A stretch of DNA of 64,000 nucleotides from Bilabrum cf. latius (GCA_965178125.1 OZ237776.1:310001-374000), one strand, 5' to 3'; positions 1-10,714 are shown, numbered from the stretch's first letter. The notes: generated by a model not told the origin, from the sequence alone. Numbers and translations are program-made.

Positions 1-3000
1 ATCAGCTGCCCGCACCCCCGCTGCCATCCACATCTCTGGGCACGAAGCAGATGAATCGGTCGCGGAGATCGGGTGGTGCGAGGCTCGAGCAGCATTCAAA
101 GTATGACTCGCTTGTGGTCGCAGCTTCTGATTCGTCACAGAGACTGCCGGAGGGTGGGGCTGGGCCGGCAGAGCAGCAGCAGACAAGAGTTTTGGGAGCC
201 TCCGCTACGCAGCAAACGCTCTCTGGCATCCGAATGGTCGCAGCACAGAACGCTGGTCAGAGGGGCGCTGTGCTCCTCCGCGGCAGGCGCCAGGAAGCGC
301 CAAGAAACCTGACGGGGCAGACTAGTCAATAGATGTCTAGCCAAGAGCCGGCTGGGCATACCACTCCGAGCGGGTCATCAACTGGAGGAGGACCGGACAA
401 GTCACCCGCGGCATTCTGGGCTGAGATTCAGGCTGCCTAGTCGTAGAAGGTTTCATGGAAGCTCGACAGTGCCACTACTCAGGGTCGCCATGATGGATCT
501 AGGACGCTCGGACTGGCAGAACCCAGCAGGTAGTCAGCACCACCACCGCCTCCCGTGATCCCACCACGGCCATCCAACACTCCAGCGGTTGCATAGTTAA
601 GGTAGTCTGGATCCAGATCCAAGAAGGCGCCCGCTTCCTTGCGCGACAAAGCTACGGCACTTGAGCGTGCCTACTGGAAGGGAAAACTGCCGATGCCCGG
701 AAGCGGCAGCAACGGCAGCGGCGGGGACGATCCATCTGGAGGAGGGCCCATGTAGGCGTCGGCTAGCCCCGGCGAGCAGGCAAGCGAATCCAAAACATCG
801 GTCCTGGTTGGTCACGAGGTTGCCACTGGACAGAAAGGACGTGAAACTGCCCAGTAGACTATCCCAAAGGACCTCGACATCCTAGCCGGACTCAAGCCGC
901 ATGGCACTGCACTGCTTGAGGCCGGCAGCGCATCAACACGGACAGACCGGCCAATGAAGTCGCCGAGCAATGCCACAGACCAATCGCAACTCGCCACAGG
1001 CAAGCCGGATGCTTCAGCTGCACCTGGACGTGGGAAGACTGCGCACTCAGCCGAGCTTCAGCCAGCCGTCCGTCCGACCCGGCTGCCCCCACCACCTCCG
1101 TTGCCGCCGCAGCTGGCTGGGACAGGGCAAGAGACGCATCCAGCCCCACAAGTGGCACGCCAAGGGACTTCAGCATCGATGGCAACTCACGGGCAGTCTA
1201 CCACAGGAACTACTTCGTCGATGGGTGACCTGGTCCGTGACATCACCTCCCCTGATTTCCGTTCGATGGCTGCTGCGTCGAGCCCTGGCGTCCCAGGTAG
1301 GGCGGCTCATGGCGCGGAAAGCAGCCCCAGCTCGAAGCTGGCGTGGTCTCCAAGTGACTCCGATGTGCTCTACGGTCTGGCAGTTCCACTCGGCATGATG
1401 AAGCGTGACGATGAGTTGCACGACGCCGCCAGTGGGGCCGATGAGACCACTGCTAGCAGTGGGCAGAGGAGCGAAGTGATGCATGGCGTGGAGCCTCTAT
1501 CGCGTCGATCGCAGCTCCCAACGCCTCCTCCTCATCCTCAACCAAAAGCCAGCCTTCAGCGGGGTCCTGTGTCTGACCCACTAATGAATGTGGAGCGAGC
1601 CCACTCATTGCGCGTTGGGGGAGCAGTTCCCGCTGCTAGAGCCACGGCCCGTACCCGTCCTCGACCTCGACAAGACATCGATGCTCTCGACTTCTCTGGA
1701 CCTGCACGGGACACTGATCTGAGCTTGAGCAAAGCAGCGACAGCCACGTGGATACAGGCCCTACCCGTCCCTAGAATGCACCAGTAGACCCAGACATAGA
1801 ACAGCCACAGTGTCACGGGGTTAGAATCGATGGCTGCATTATCTTTGCAGGCAAGTGCTGCACCAAATAGCAAGGGCTGGGATGATCCACCACTGCAGCG
1901 GCCCATGCAGAGTCCAGGCCACGGCACGCAATCAGAGCGCCGAGATTCCTCTTCGAGCCCAAAATCGGAGGTGCAGCGGCCCATGCAGAATCCAGACCAC
2001 GGCACGCAATCAGAGCGCCGAGATTCCTCGTCGAGCTCAAAATCGGGGGTGCAGCGGGCCTGGCAGGCCTACAGGCGCAAGTCGATGGGCAGAGGGCGGG
2101 AAGCAGGGCGTAATTCCCCCGGGAGTGGATCGATTCGGAGAATCCCAAGTAGAGGCAGCAGTATTGCCGGGGCGGAAGCTGGCGGTGACAGCGGCGGTAT
2201 CCAATCCACCGCCGCACCGCCGCCCCGCCATCCGCCATCCCCCTTGCTGCAAGCAGTGCTAGTTATGGAGGGACACTCTGGCGCTGCCTCCTCCTCCAGC
2301 CGTCGATCTGAATCCAGTCGCGCCAGCGGTAGCAGCGGGAGTCGCTCCAGCGCATTCCGTCAAGCAGGAGGCATCATGGGGATCGACCGGCCCGACCCCC
2401 AGAGGCTGGGGCCTTCTGGCCGGCGCAAATCCACCATGGGATTGTCTCGGCGCAAATCGGTGATGCGACCAAGAGAACAGAAACACCGCCGATCGGTAGG
2501 GTCTAGCCAAGCACTCGGTAGTGACCACAACGAGACCCAGAATGGCCGTGCACCCGAGCAGAAGTTTGCAGAGGGTGCCACTGGCACAGCCGTGGAGGGT
2601 GCCACTGGCACAGCCGCGATAGGGGCTGTTTCTGGCAACGCTATGGCCGACGATGGCGGTACTGGTGATGGTATGAGTCATCGGCCCAGTGACGTGTCTC
2701 TGATTGACGCTGGGTTCATCGCACCGTCACCGCAGCTGGGTCCCATCTATGGCAGCGGTAATGGTGGGGCATCTACATCATTGGAAATTCCTAGTACAGG
2801 CGACAGTGCGCGTCATCCTATGGAAGCTGGCGAGAGCGCAGAGGATAGGGTCTCTGAGGAATGGGGCGACCTGAGTCGAGTGGAGCGGCGCGTGAGTCGG
2901 GTGGGAACCGAGCTGGAAATCGAGCTGGAGCTTGACGCCAGCCTGGATGACGCGCAGGACGCTGAAGAGGCCCATGGATCCAGAGAGCGGGATTCTTCCT

Positions 3001-4181
3001 ACAGTTAGATCGCTGCAATAGTGAGCCAGGGTGGTGCAGACGATAGAGGGATCCCGGTCGTGCCTGCTCCGAACCCGAAACGCGTTCATGGTGCAACCGA
3101 CGGTCAGGCAAAGACCGGGACATCTTCATCATAGGAGGATGTCCCGGATGCAAGCTCTCCAGCAGCTGCAGGCAGAATCAGGCTGCACTCAACGGCTAGC
3201 AGCGCAGGAGGGCGCACTGCTGGCACGGCTGCCTCTTTGACGGCAGGCACGTGGCATCGGCACGACTCCGAGGGGCTCGTTGAGGAGGCCATGTAGCCAG
3301 GGAGTCAAGCAAAGGCAGACATGCCTGGTATCTCACATCCCCAGGTAGATGTTGCACGGGCCCCTGTGGCGTCCAATGAAACCGAGCTCACCCGCCCCAG
3401 GTCAAACCCGTGCCTGAGGCCACCGTACGATGGTACCAGGTCACCCCCTGTGCCGCTGCATGCTGCATGGCCGTTCGTGCCCCGACCACTGCTCGAACAC
3501 GCCAAAAAATTCCCGCAGTGGCCACAGCTACGCAGAGAGTGCAGCGGGCGGCTTGTAGGTCGCAGGGGCGACGGGCTCGTGGTGGAGGTAGATGCGCGAG
3601 CTCTGGAAGCCGTGTTTGGAATCGGTGCGACAAGGCCCACCGAATCTGGCTAGGATGTCACCTCGTCATCGGCGCGGCCTGGGGCCACAGGTGGTGCAAA
3701 GGATACCCGTCGGTTGGTGCTGCTGCACATTCCACTCACGGCTCGACCTCGTGCTCCCGTCCCAGTGCGCCGCATGGCCCCGAGGATCCGACTGGCCATG
3801 ATTCCGCAAGCGTACGGCAAGGACGATGACGAGACAGGTTTTCCGGAGGACCTGCAGGACAGCGCGGTGAAACTTAGCGATGGTCGTGGTGCCAGTGGTG
3901 CCGAGGCAGCACACACAGCGGCCGGCAGCGGGTCTGCAGGGGAAGGACAAGCCGCCATTGGGCAGGCAGAGCCTCCCCTGGTTCCACGGGCACTACCGTC
4001 GCCGGCCTCCTCTAAGGCATCATCCGCGTGGAATGGAACGCCTCGCCGCATGCCGCACAGCCCGTGGAGGCCTAGAGACTTCGTGGGCAAGTCTTCACCG
4101 CAACCCAATTGGAAGAAGTGGGACAGGAGGCTGTGGGTGCACTGGCTGGACGATTCAAAGCTCACAGATGGGCTCGGCTGA
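1..4181 (+). CDS. 3' part of a large, disordered protein (5' end outside window)
   Basis: One frame (codons starting at multiples of 3) stays open from the window edge to a TGA at 4179-4181 if TAG is read as sense, giving about 1,390 residues. TAG codons lie at 330, 438, 444, 531, 594, 603, 753, 855, 1785, 1797, 3006, 3132, 3294 and 3651; I found no in-frame TAA or other TGA. The product is rich in Ser, Pro, Gly, Ala and Arg, with polyproline runs (around 540 and 1085), many RRKS/RRDSSSS-type basic-Ser patches and an acidic patch near 2910-2980. I see no signal peptide, membrane segment or recognised domain. The Trp-rich C-terminus (NWKKWDRRLWVHW) is the only compact-looking part. Because it enters from the left and resembles the basic/Ser-rich tail of the giant protein at 11.9-14.2 kb, it may be the cytoplasmic tail of a third large protein; that is inference. 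It converges on the U2AF65 gene. Confidence 0.75.
1896..2051 (+). repeat. two tandem 78-bp (26-residue) coding repeats
   Basis: Two consecutive 78-bp units start at 1896 and 1974, with the first bases of a third at 2052. Each encodes a 26-residue unit beginning QRPMQ and containing HGTQSERRDSSSS. The units differ at a handful of bases, so the duplication is recent. It lies in the disordered protein and keeps the frame. Confidence 0.85.
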
Positions 4182-4420
4182 TCCTGTGGGCCCAGCATCC
4201 GGATTTCGGATCTGACCTGGAACCCTGTCTGCAGTGCAGAGCTTGGGGGAGCAAACCTGAAGGATATCCAGGTGATCCTGTACTTTGTAGGGATCTAGTA
4301 TGCAGTGGCAAAACAGATTATTGCTTGCGTTACGTAACCTTCCCTCAAAGGATCAAGAAGTTGCGCCACAAACAATCCATCTACAAGGCGAGGCATCACG
4401 CCCATGCCAGACCCACCACA
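4182..4420. other. convergent intergenic gap
   Basis: 239 bp between the TGA of the disordered protein (+) and the TGA of U2AF65 (minus). It should hold both 3' ends. I see no gene or clear polyadenylation signal in it. Confidence 0.5.
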
Positions 4421-5757
4421 TCACACTAGTCTTCCCTGGGCCCACTCCCCCTCTGGGTAGAACGAAGCAACCACCTTTTGGTCTCCAAACGACCTTCCAT
4501 GCATCTTGCCAAAGGCCACCTTGGCCCCATCCAGTGTCCCGTAAGCAACGTAAACGCACCCAGCGCCCGGCTGCCCCTACCTCGGCACCCTGATCGCCTC
4601 CAGGGGACCGAACTTGGCGCATTCGTCACGAACGTCCTCCTCGATCCCAGCCATCTCCTCGTTGTCCGCCAGATCTGCGGCCGTGACCAGCTGCGCCAAC
4701 CGCAGGATTCGTGTCGGTGACCCCGCCTCCGGGGGAAAGGAGAGGGCAGCCGATGCACCTGCCCCGCCGGCTGCAGCTGCTGCAGCGGGAGGCACCTGCA
4801 TGGGAGGCGCTTGCGGGGGCGCGGCTGCCGGGGCATTCGGATCCTTGGCGTGGTTGACCGTGATGGCTCTCCCGCCCACCTGCATGCCGTTGAGCTTCTC
4901 GATCATGACCTGGCATGCGCTCGGGTCCACCGGCTCCACGAAACCGTACCCCCTCGATGCCCCCGTGGCATCCCTGACGAGGTTCACCGCCCTGATCTCG
5001 CCGAAGAGCTTGAAGATCTCCAGGAGGCCCGCCTCCTCCATCCCAGTGGGCAGTCCGCCCACGAACACCTTGGGCCCCTGGGGCCGCATGCCCTCCGGAC
5101 CGCTGCCCGCCTGGAACCTGAGCCCCTCGAGGTTAACCGGCTCCGTCTTGTCCCGCAGAGCTGGCGGCACCTTCGTCTCGTCATAGTCCTTGGGCCGCTT
5201 CAGCTTGAGGTGCTCCCCTGGGCGCACCTCCACCCCGTCTAGCAGCAGCCCAGTCGTGCACAGCTCCATCGTGGCGAACTCAACGAACCCGAACTTCTTC
5301 GTGTCCTTCACGAACACCTCCAGGATGGGGCTGCTCCCCGCCGGGAGGCTCGCACTCGTCACACGCTCCTTGTAGATCTGCTCCAGGAACTGCCTCAGCT
5401 CCAGCTCGTTCATCCCGTTCAGGTTACCTACGTAGAGCCGCCGAGCATGCCTTGTCTACTAGTTGGTCATGCCACCAGCAGCACCCGGGAGCACCAAAGC
5501 CGCAGAGCCGGCTCCCTGCGCGCCTGCCTGGGCCTGCGCTACTGCCATCAGTGCCTCAGGCTTGATATCGAACAGGCTTCGCATCCCCCTTCGGCGGCGA
5601 TCCTCCCGTCGCTTGTACCAGCTTGCCTATGTGTCTACACTATCCTAAGAATCGGATCGGCGACGACCTCCGGAGCTAGGACCATCGTCACGTTCACGTC
5701 GCTTGATTGCTGAACCGGGCGCATGGGCTGTTGCTGCCGTTGCAGGTGGTGCTCCAC
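4421..5757 (-). CDS. U2AF2: U2AF large subunit (U2AF65), main 3' exon
   Basis: Splicing factor that binds the polypyrimidine tract at 3' splice sites and pairs with U2AF35 in the nucleus. About 445 codons to TGA 4421-4423. In order: a basic RS-like N-terminus (KRRERDD, RRRSDS, WYKRREDRRRR); a U2AF35-binding ULM-like stretch (RSLFDIKPEAL); RRM1 opening with TRHARRLYVGNL (about residue 105); RRM2 with KVFVGGLP and GYGFVE (about 229-305); and a C-terminal UHM with EEDVRDECAKFGPLEAI and the RxF motif GRSF. Five in-frame TAGs occur, at 5645, 5627, 5459, 5456 and 4577. The two adjacent ones sit between MTN and TRHARR, where plant U2AF65, as I recall it, has MTQQATRHARR. Without TAG readthrough the UHM is cut in half and the RNP of RRM1 is lost. 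The frame stays open above 5757, but the sequence there looks like an intron end, so the true N-terminal exon lies further upstream and was not found. Confidence 0.93.
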
Positions 5758-5832
5758 CTGTGCGAGGGATAATCCAAAGAATATCAACAAGATCATTCTC
5801 GATAATGATTCTGAGGCACAGTTGCAGCGCGG
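5700..5832 (-). repeat. dispersed duplication, copy 1 (in U2AF65 intron/exon junction)
   Basis: About 130 bp that recur in diverged form at 9042-9175 in the same orientation. The best-conserved block is the hairpin AGGTGGTGCTCCACCT followed by TGTGCG (plus-strand reading), and the match continues to a shared block reading about TGATTCTGA-GCACAGTTGC. Copy 1 covers the start of the coding exon, the acceptor and part of the intron. Confidence 0.7.
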
Positions 5833-5856
5833 ATAAATAGCAACGGTGCTGTAGCA
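5758..5856 (-). other. 3' end of an intron in the U2AF65 gene (splice acceptor)
   Basis: On the minus strand a pyrimidine-rich stretch ends in CCCTCGCACAG just before GTGGAGCACC at 5757. The diverged second copy near 9.1 kb keeps the same acceptor with a better tract (GCGTTTCCTCCCGCACAG). The intron would be phase 1 relative to the U2AF65 frame. I could not identify the donor or first exon with confidence; both should lie above about 5830. Confidence 0.55.
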
Positions 5857-6797
5857 GTGATGCAAGTGATAAGACGAATCGAAGCGCGTCACTGTGAGTG
5901 TGGCATGGAAACACACCATGTCAAAGGCATTGTAATGCAAATCAAGTGGTCAGGATTTTCTTCTCACTTTGTTCCGACATTGCCAGTTATTGCCCTAAAA
6001 ATGGCAGACCAACCAAAATCAGTACAGAAATACAGAAATACATTGTTGGGTAAAGATTCCACAAGCACCCAGATGCACCGTTGCCCCCGAAGGAGTTCGA
6101 GTGATCACCTGAATCCAGAGGAGTCCTCAAACAAGGACTACAAGACCCCCGACCCTTTCAGGCCAAAGGCCCCCCAATCTCAGCCTACACCGCCGAGTCC
6201 CCTTTATTCGCCATCAATGTGGTCCCCCACAAGCCCTCAGCCTGATGCCTTCACAGGGAGAAAGCATACAGGTGCGGAGCATGTGCCCGGCACAAAGCGC
6301 GGTCCAGTCCCACATCAGGGTCCCCTGCCGGGACCCACCATTTCCTCCTCCATGACCGTCTCTGCGTCTCACGGTCCTTCAGAGAGGCTAGCATGCACGC
6401 GCTCATGCCTTTGGCCCATTGCCTCTCTATGTCCCTTAGCAAGCCGTGGGGCTTAAACATCCGTCGCTGTAGCCGAGCGTTCGCATTGGTTGCCGCTATC
6501 AGCTCTTGCGTGGCCGTGGCGGCAAGAGCAGCCGCCGCATCGCCTCGCATCCACTGCCTGCACGTCAGCTACTATAAAATCAGTTTTGTATGTGCTAGTA
6601 GCGAGCCAATTTCGGGGTTCCGTCTACACCCTACACTAGGCACCCTAGGAAGCATTCTGGTATTCCTGATGAAAGATCTGGAAATTCCAATTTCCAGGTG
6701 CATCGATCGCTCTGCTTCATCACCATTGGTCCGATGATGAGGAAGTTGGCATCGTGTGCATTGCGTCAATACTCCGTCAGATCACAGCCGAAGGAAC
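5857..6797. other. unresolved region between U2AF65 and the nuclease-like gene
   Basis: No recognised gene. It must contain the U2AF65 5' end and promoter and the promoter of the gene at 6798. Two overlapping open stretches compete: a plus-strand Pro/Ser-rich frame from ATG 6001 to TAA 6454-6456, and the minus-strand frame listed at 6251-6550. A plus-strand TGA at 6738-6740 limits upstream extension of the nuclease-like gene without splicing. Confidence 0.4.
6251..6550 (-). CDS. possible small hypothetical protein or exon
   Basis: 99 codons from ATG 6548-6550 to TGA 6251-6253. The first 60 residues look protein-like and helical (AAAALAATATQELIAATNANARLQRRMFKPHGLLRDIERQ is the kind of composition, Ala-rich then amphipathic). 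The remainder is less convincing. A GTGAGACGC stretch after codon about 59 resembles a splice donor, so this may be one exon of a spliced gene. The same frame is open upstream to about 6769 if two adjacent TAGs (6569-6574) are sense. No family recognised. Confidence 0.25.
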   Translation of the reverse strand: MRGDAAAALAATATQELIAATNANARLQRRMFKPHGLLRDIERQWAKGMSACMLASLKDRETQRRSWRRKWWVPAGDPDVGLDRALCRAHAPHLYAFSL

Positions 6798-8867
6798 ATG
6801 TTTCTGTCTTCTCTGGATGCATGTGCACAGGATCCAGATTTTCCGATGACGGTGGTCACGGGCACGGGGTCCAAGGTAGCATGGTTGGTGTATGACCGGC
6901 CTCGCGACGTGGATTTCAAGACGCAGAAAGACAAGTTCCACATGTACTGGCTCTAGTATGAGTACTCAGAGCTGGAGATATGTCTCATGCTGTCCCGACA
7001 AGGCAAGAAAGGACACAGGCTGCAGAATGACGTATTGCGATGGGTTCCTTCGTACTCTACGGATGACGGGCCAATCGATATTGAGCTGTTGACAACAGAC
7101 GTTGACAAGGCTCTGCCTGAGGATGTGACTCTAGCACTCGCCTTGGCCGTTGTGCGAGCTTCTGGGTACGAACCAGCATCAGTCTCGGCATCTGACAGCG
7201 CAAAGGCAGTGGACAGCCACTGGATTGAGACGGGGCAGGTGGTGCATCCCAGCCTCGATCACGTCGTCAAGGGCATTCGGGCCGACGCCAGTGGGAATCT
7301 CGAAGTTTGGCAGGAATCCAAAGCCAGGCCGGGACGATTGACTTTGCAGGCCGCCAAGGAAGCGCTGAAAGACGAGCGGGTGCTGCATGCTGCATATGCA
7401 TCGAGGTCCAAGGTCGTGCGGCGAGTTTGGCAGACTGGCATGACGGCACGCAGCCTCAATGGCATCAATATCGAAGATGATGAGACGAACGAGAAGCTGC
7501 ACGAATGGCACCAACGCATGCACAACAACACAAACGGCTTCCAAGAGGTCATGCTTGCGCTCCTGGATTGCATGTATGAGGCCAATCCAAATTGGCAAAG
7601 GGATGTGTTTGCTAACCCTCTGAAGCCGCCGAAAGCTGTCACAGTCCGGAGGCTGCTTGAGAGGCACACAGCCATGCACCGCAACGCTGCAGTCGAGAAT
7701 ATCGAGGAGTTCTAGAAGCAGCTCAATGATTGGAGACTCGAGCAGCTTGTGGCTTACCGGGCGGCGTCTGAGCAAGCCAGCTTTCGTAGCGAGACGTCAC
7801 TACCGACTGTCGGTTTCTTGAGCAGCATGTTTGCTTTTCTAGCCTTGCGGTGGAGCCTGATGCGAAATCTCTTCGTGACGAGGCGAGAATACTGGGCGAT
7901 CCACAAGCAGACGGGACAGCTCGGGGAAGACTTCGAGCTCGTGGTGGCTGAGTCTATGCACCGCAACTTCGTGTCCAAAGTGCTGGCCAAGAACTTCATG
8001 CCGTCCATCCCTCGTTACCTTTGGGAGAAGGAGGACGGTTCTCTCGAAGAGGGTCTTGTAAAGCACGACAGGACACAAGTGTTCGAAGGCGGAAATATTT
8101 CGATCCAGCTCACGAAGACCAATTGGGGCCAGAACCCGAGCAGGGAGAAAATGATCGGTCGTGTGCTCAAGGAGGTGCCTGATAGGCAGGGAGGAGATCT
8201 CGTGGTGATCCTCGAAGACACAGAGGAGCGCGACCCGCAGAAGTACCACTTGATTCGGATCCAGGTCAAGGCAGGCGGTGCAGACAAGGAACTCGAGCGG
8301 GAAAACTTCAAGGGGTTCTTGTCTCGCAACAACGTCAAGAAAGCCCTGCAGATGTATGCCGAAGCTTTAGGCGTGCAACCTGAGCAGCTTGAAATGCACA
8401 GGCTGCTGTTAACTCCGAAGAAGCTTGCAAAGAAGGCTACTAGTTTGTTTCATGCGCACGACCGCAGTGGTAACCTTGTCATGGGTGCAGCAGGGGTTGC
8501 GGACTCGAGCACCCCTGAGCTTGTCGTGGGCGAGCTCGGCGACAAGAAGCCGGACATCCACGACGACGACGACACGTCGAACCTTTATTGCCTCGACCAC
8601 GACGACTACCAGGAGTTCCTGTTTGCGGATGCAAGGGTGCTCTCTGCGAGGATCTGGGCGAATGCTGCGGGTGATGTCAAGGAGAAGAAGCGCCTGATGC
8701 AGAAAGCGGACAATCTCGAGAGAAGTCTGAGCGGCTTGTTGGATCCGAAATCGCGCAGGGTTGAATCCAGTGCGCCTTCAGACCAGGAGGCCTGGACGGT
8801 GCAGTTCCCCATCAAGGACACTGACAGTGCTAGCCTTGCAACTGATCCCGGCTCTAGAGTCGCTTGA
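6798..8867 (+). CDS. PD-(D/E)XK nuclease-like protein, possibly effector-type
   Basis: 689 codons from ATG 6798 to TGA 8865-8867, reading through TAGs at 6954 and 7713. The halves on either side of 7713 share one frame and a continuous helical region (ENIEEF, then KQLNDWRLEQ). The C-terminal half shows the core of a restriction-endonuclease-like fold: a Glu-containing helix (GEDFELVVAESMH, around 8000), an acidic strand (GGDLVVILED, around 8200) and a Q-x-K strand (LIRIQVKAGG, around 8255). A short hydrophobic stretch (VGFLSSMFAFLALRW) precedes the nuclease region, and an Asp-rich loop (DIHDDDD) follows it. The N-terminal part (VVTGTGSKVAWLVYDRP) is unassigned; no P-loop is visible. The combination recalls Crinkler/RHS-type effectors of protists, but that family assignment is inference. 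Start chosen as the first ATG after an in-frame TGA at 6738; an upstream exon is possible. Confidence 0.75.
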
Positions 8868-9973
8868 CCTCTTGGCGACAGCCCTCGCCTAGGCTTGCCC
8901 CCCGAGAAGAAAGGTTGAAGGCGTCACTGTCGAGCCCAAGCCCAAGTACTCTTTCCCAATGGTGTCCCGGTTCCAGCTGGATGGCTCTGGGGGCCTGAAC
9001 GGCCCGAGTGCCGCATCATAGTAACTCGGGGACTTCTCCTCGCTGGATTGCTAAATCGGGCGCATCGGCTGCTGACGCCGTTGTTAAAGGTGGTGCTCCA
9101 CCTGTGCGGGAGGAAACGCAAATAATACCAAATACTGCTTTTTGATCTGATTCTGATGCACAGTTGCTGCGTGGTTTTTTTTTGTTGGACATCAGGGCTG
9201 AAGGGGAGCAGAATTGATTCAGAATATGGAGATGGGTGCCGAGGGCCAGGAAGAGGAGAGGGACAAGAGGGGGACACAGGCACAGGCGACGATTGTGCGG
9301 TGTCAATGGGATTACACAATGGAAGGAAAGGGGTTTCAGGTGCGAGGCACAGGGGATACGCGAGGGGCAGTAGGCTGAATGGCCAGCAGCGCGCAGAGGG
9401 CCAACAGGCGAGCGGATGGACGGGACGCCCGGCAGGTCGGCGAGACCTGTGCGTGGAAGCTGAGAGGATGGGGTCATGGTCGCGATGCAGGGAGCAGTGC
9501 ACAAGTACCAAAGATCCTAGGGCGAGGAACGGGTACGGGAACCCATATAGCGATGAGTACTAGTATCAGAGTCATACCGCATTTAAATTGGCTAGTCCAG
9601 AACCAGTTGCTTGGGGTGAAGCCCAGTGTGTCCGCGGGACTGGTGCCAGGATTTTTCTTTCTATAGCATCTGTGCTGGGGTGCGTGGTAAGAACGAATCC
9701 AAGAGCAATGGTGAAACTATGGATAGATATGCCGCATGGTATCTATACCATGTTTCTTCATCCTGTTTCTTGTCTTTGTTTCCAGCCTGGCTCACAAACC
9801 CGTAGAGCATGGGGAGTGGGGAATGGTGCTATTGGCACACTTTTGTCCATAGTTGGTTGCCTCCCTGGCTACCGCCAACCTTCGGTAGGGCCTTAATTGG
9901 AGTCCTAAGAGAGAAAGCTACAAGAAATAAATATTGTATTTTCCAATTGCATGCATAGTGTTAGGCCAGGTCG
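8868..9973. other. intergenic region with degenerate open stretches
   Basis: Holds the second copy of the U2AF65-related duplication (9042-9175). A short plus-strand open stretch at 8923-9024 (ending TAG TAA) has codon-like composition (KPKYSFPMVSRFQLDG) and could be a lost or unannotated 3' exon. A plus-strand frame from 9156 to TAA 9894-9896, with one TAG at 9561, encodes 246 residues of Gly/Arg-rich low-complexity sequence with no recognisable domain. I do not call it a gene. The AT-rich stretch at 9920-9945 (AAATAAATATTG) may be part of the 3' end of the minus-strand gene that stops at 9974. Confidence 0.5.
9042..9175 (-). pseudogene. dispersed duplication, copy 2: decayed U2AF65 intron/exon fragment
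   Basis: Diverged copy of 5700-5832. On the minus strand it keeps the acceptor (CCTCCCGCACAG) followed by GTGGAGCACCACCT. The following codons read GGAPPLTTASAADAPDLAIQ, against GGAPPATAATAHAPGSAIK in U2AF65. It then runs into TGA at about 9016-9018, with none of the RS region or RRMs. This looks like a gene fragment left by duplication. Alternatively it is the last exon of an unrecognised gene sharing this element. Confidence 0.5.
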
Positions 9974-10402
9974 TCATGCTCGCGTGTACCCGAGCCCCTT
10001 GATCCGGTCCTTGGATAGGACCAGCCGCGCCCAGGGGTCCCTCTCGCTCAATACGAAGAAAGACCGCTGCAGCACCCACAGCCACAGCGCCCCTGCGCCG
10101 AGAGTCGCGACCAGCACGCACCACACGAGGCCCATCACCAGGGTATCCTCTGCAAGCACCAGCACCACGAAGTTCAGCGCCGCGAGGCCGTAGAAATCCA
10201 CGAGTGTCGCTGACATCCACGGGGTGAGCAGCTCCATTCGGAATGGTGACCCGTCCGTCACGCACGTGTAGACTATCGCTGTTGCAACAACCACGGTCAG
10301 CATTGCGGAGGCCACTCGAAGAAACAGGAGGCCATTTGAGCCGATGGCATCATTCGATTGAAGGGGCATTCGTTCGTTTGCGGAAACGTACGTGGCATCC
10401 AT
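9974..10402 (-). CDS. DUF1475-like small membrane protein
   Basis: 142 residues from ATG 10402 to TGA 9974-9976, with no TAG. Three hydrophobic segments: GLLFLRVASAMLTVVVATAIVY (about 22-44), ATLVDFYGLAALNFVVLVLA (about 65-84) and GLVWCVLVATLGAGALWLWVL (about 91-111). The signature between the first two (DGSPFR-MELLTPW-ATLVDFY) matches the DUF1475 family of plants and algas as I know it (VYACSVDGSPLRKELWTPWLWATLVDYY type). Function of the family is unknown; an organelle or endomembrane location is likely. An in-frame TGA about 30 nt upstream bounds the N-terminus. Met12 (10369) is an alternative start. Divergent from the COMMD gene, with about 310 bp between starts. Confidence 0.75.
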   Translation of the reverse strand: MDATYVSANERMPLQSNDAIGSNGLLFLRVASAMLTVVVATAIVYTCVTDGSPFRMELLTPWMSATLVDFYGLAALNFVVLVLAEDTLVMGLVWCVLVATLGAGALWLWVLQRSFFVLSERDPWARLVLSKDRIKGLGYTRA

Positions 10403-10714
10403 ACAGCCGTATTTGCTTCGTTCGCCGCTTCACTAAATGCTGACGGCGATACCTGTGAAATAGGTTGGGACACGTCACTAGGACGATTTGGCTCGTAAGC
10501 TCAATTATGGCTATCATTCCAATTGAAAGTGCGTTTGAACAGATATCAAAATATAGAAGTGACATATTATAGGAAAACATGCGGGCAGTACTCACGTGAA
10601 CGTTGGGGATTGTACAGGATCCTTGCTTGCAGTTGTGCAAAAAAACGAAAGTTCGATTTCGGTAATGAGGACGAGGAATCCGTGTCGACATGAAGGGGCT
10701 CATTATTGACTAAT
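10403..10714. promoter_or_regulatory. divergent promoter region between DUF1475-like and COMMD genes
   Basis: 312 bp between two divergent start codons, noticeably more AT-rich than the flanking coding sequence (for example around 10500-10570). No specific element identified. Confidence 0.45.

Noticed and set aside
6001-6456. Pro/Ser-rich plus-strand frame ending in TAA
   Set aside because: No domain or clear gene context and it overlaps a competing minus-strand frame; evidence too weak to call.
9156-9896. 246-codon plus-strand frame with one TAG
   Set aside because: Gly/Arg-rich low-complexity translation, no domain, and it begins inside the decayed duplication. Kept only as a note in the intergenic entry.
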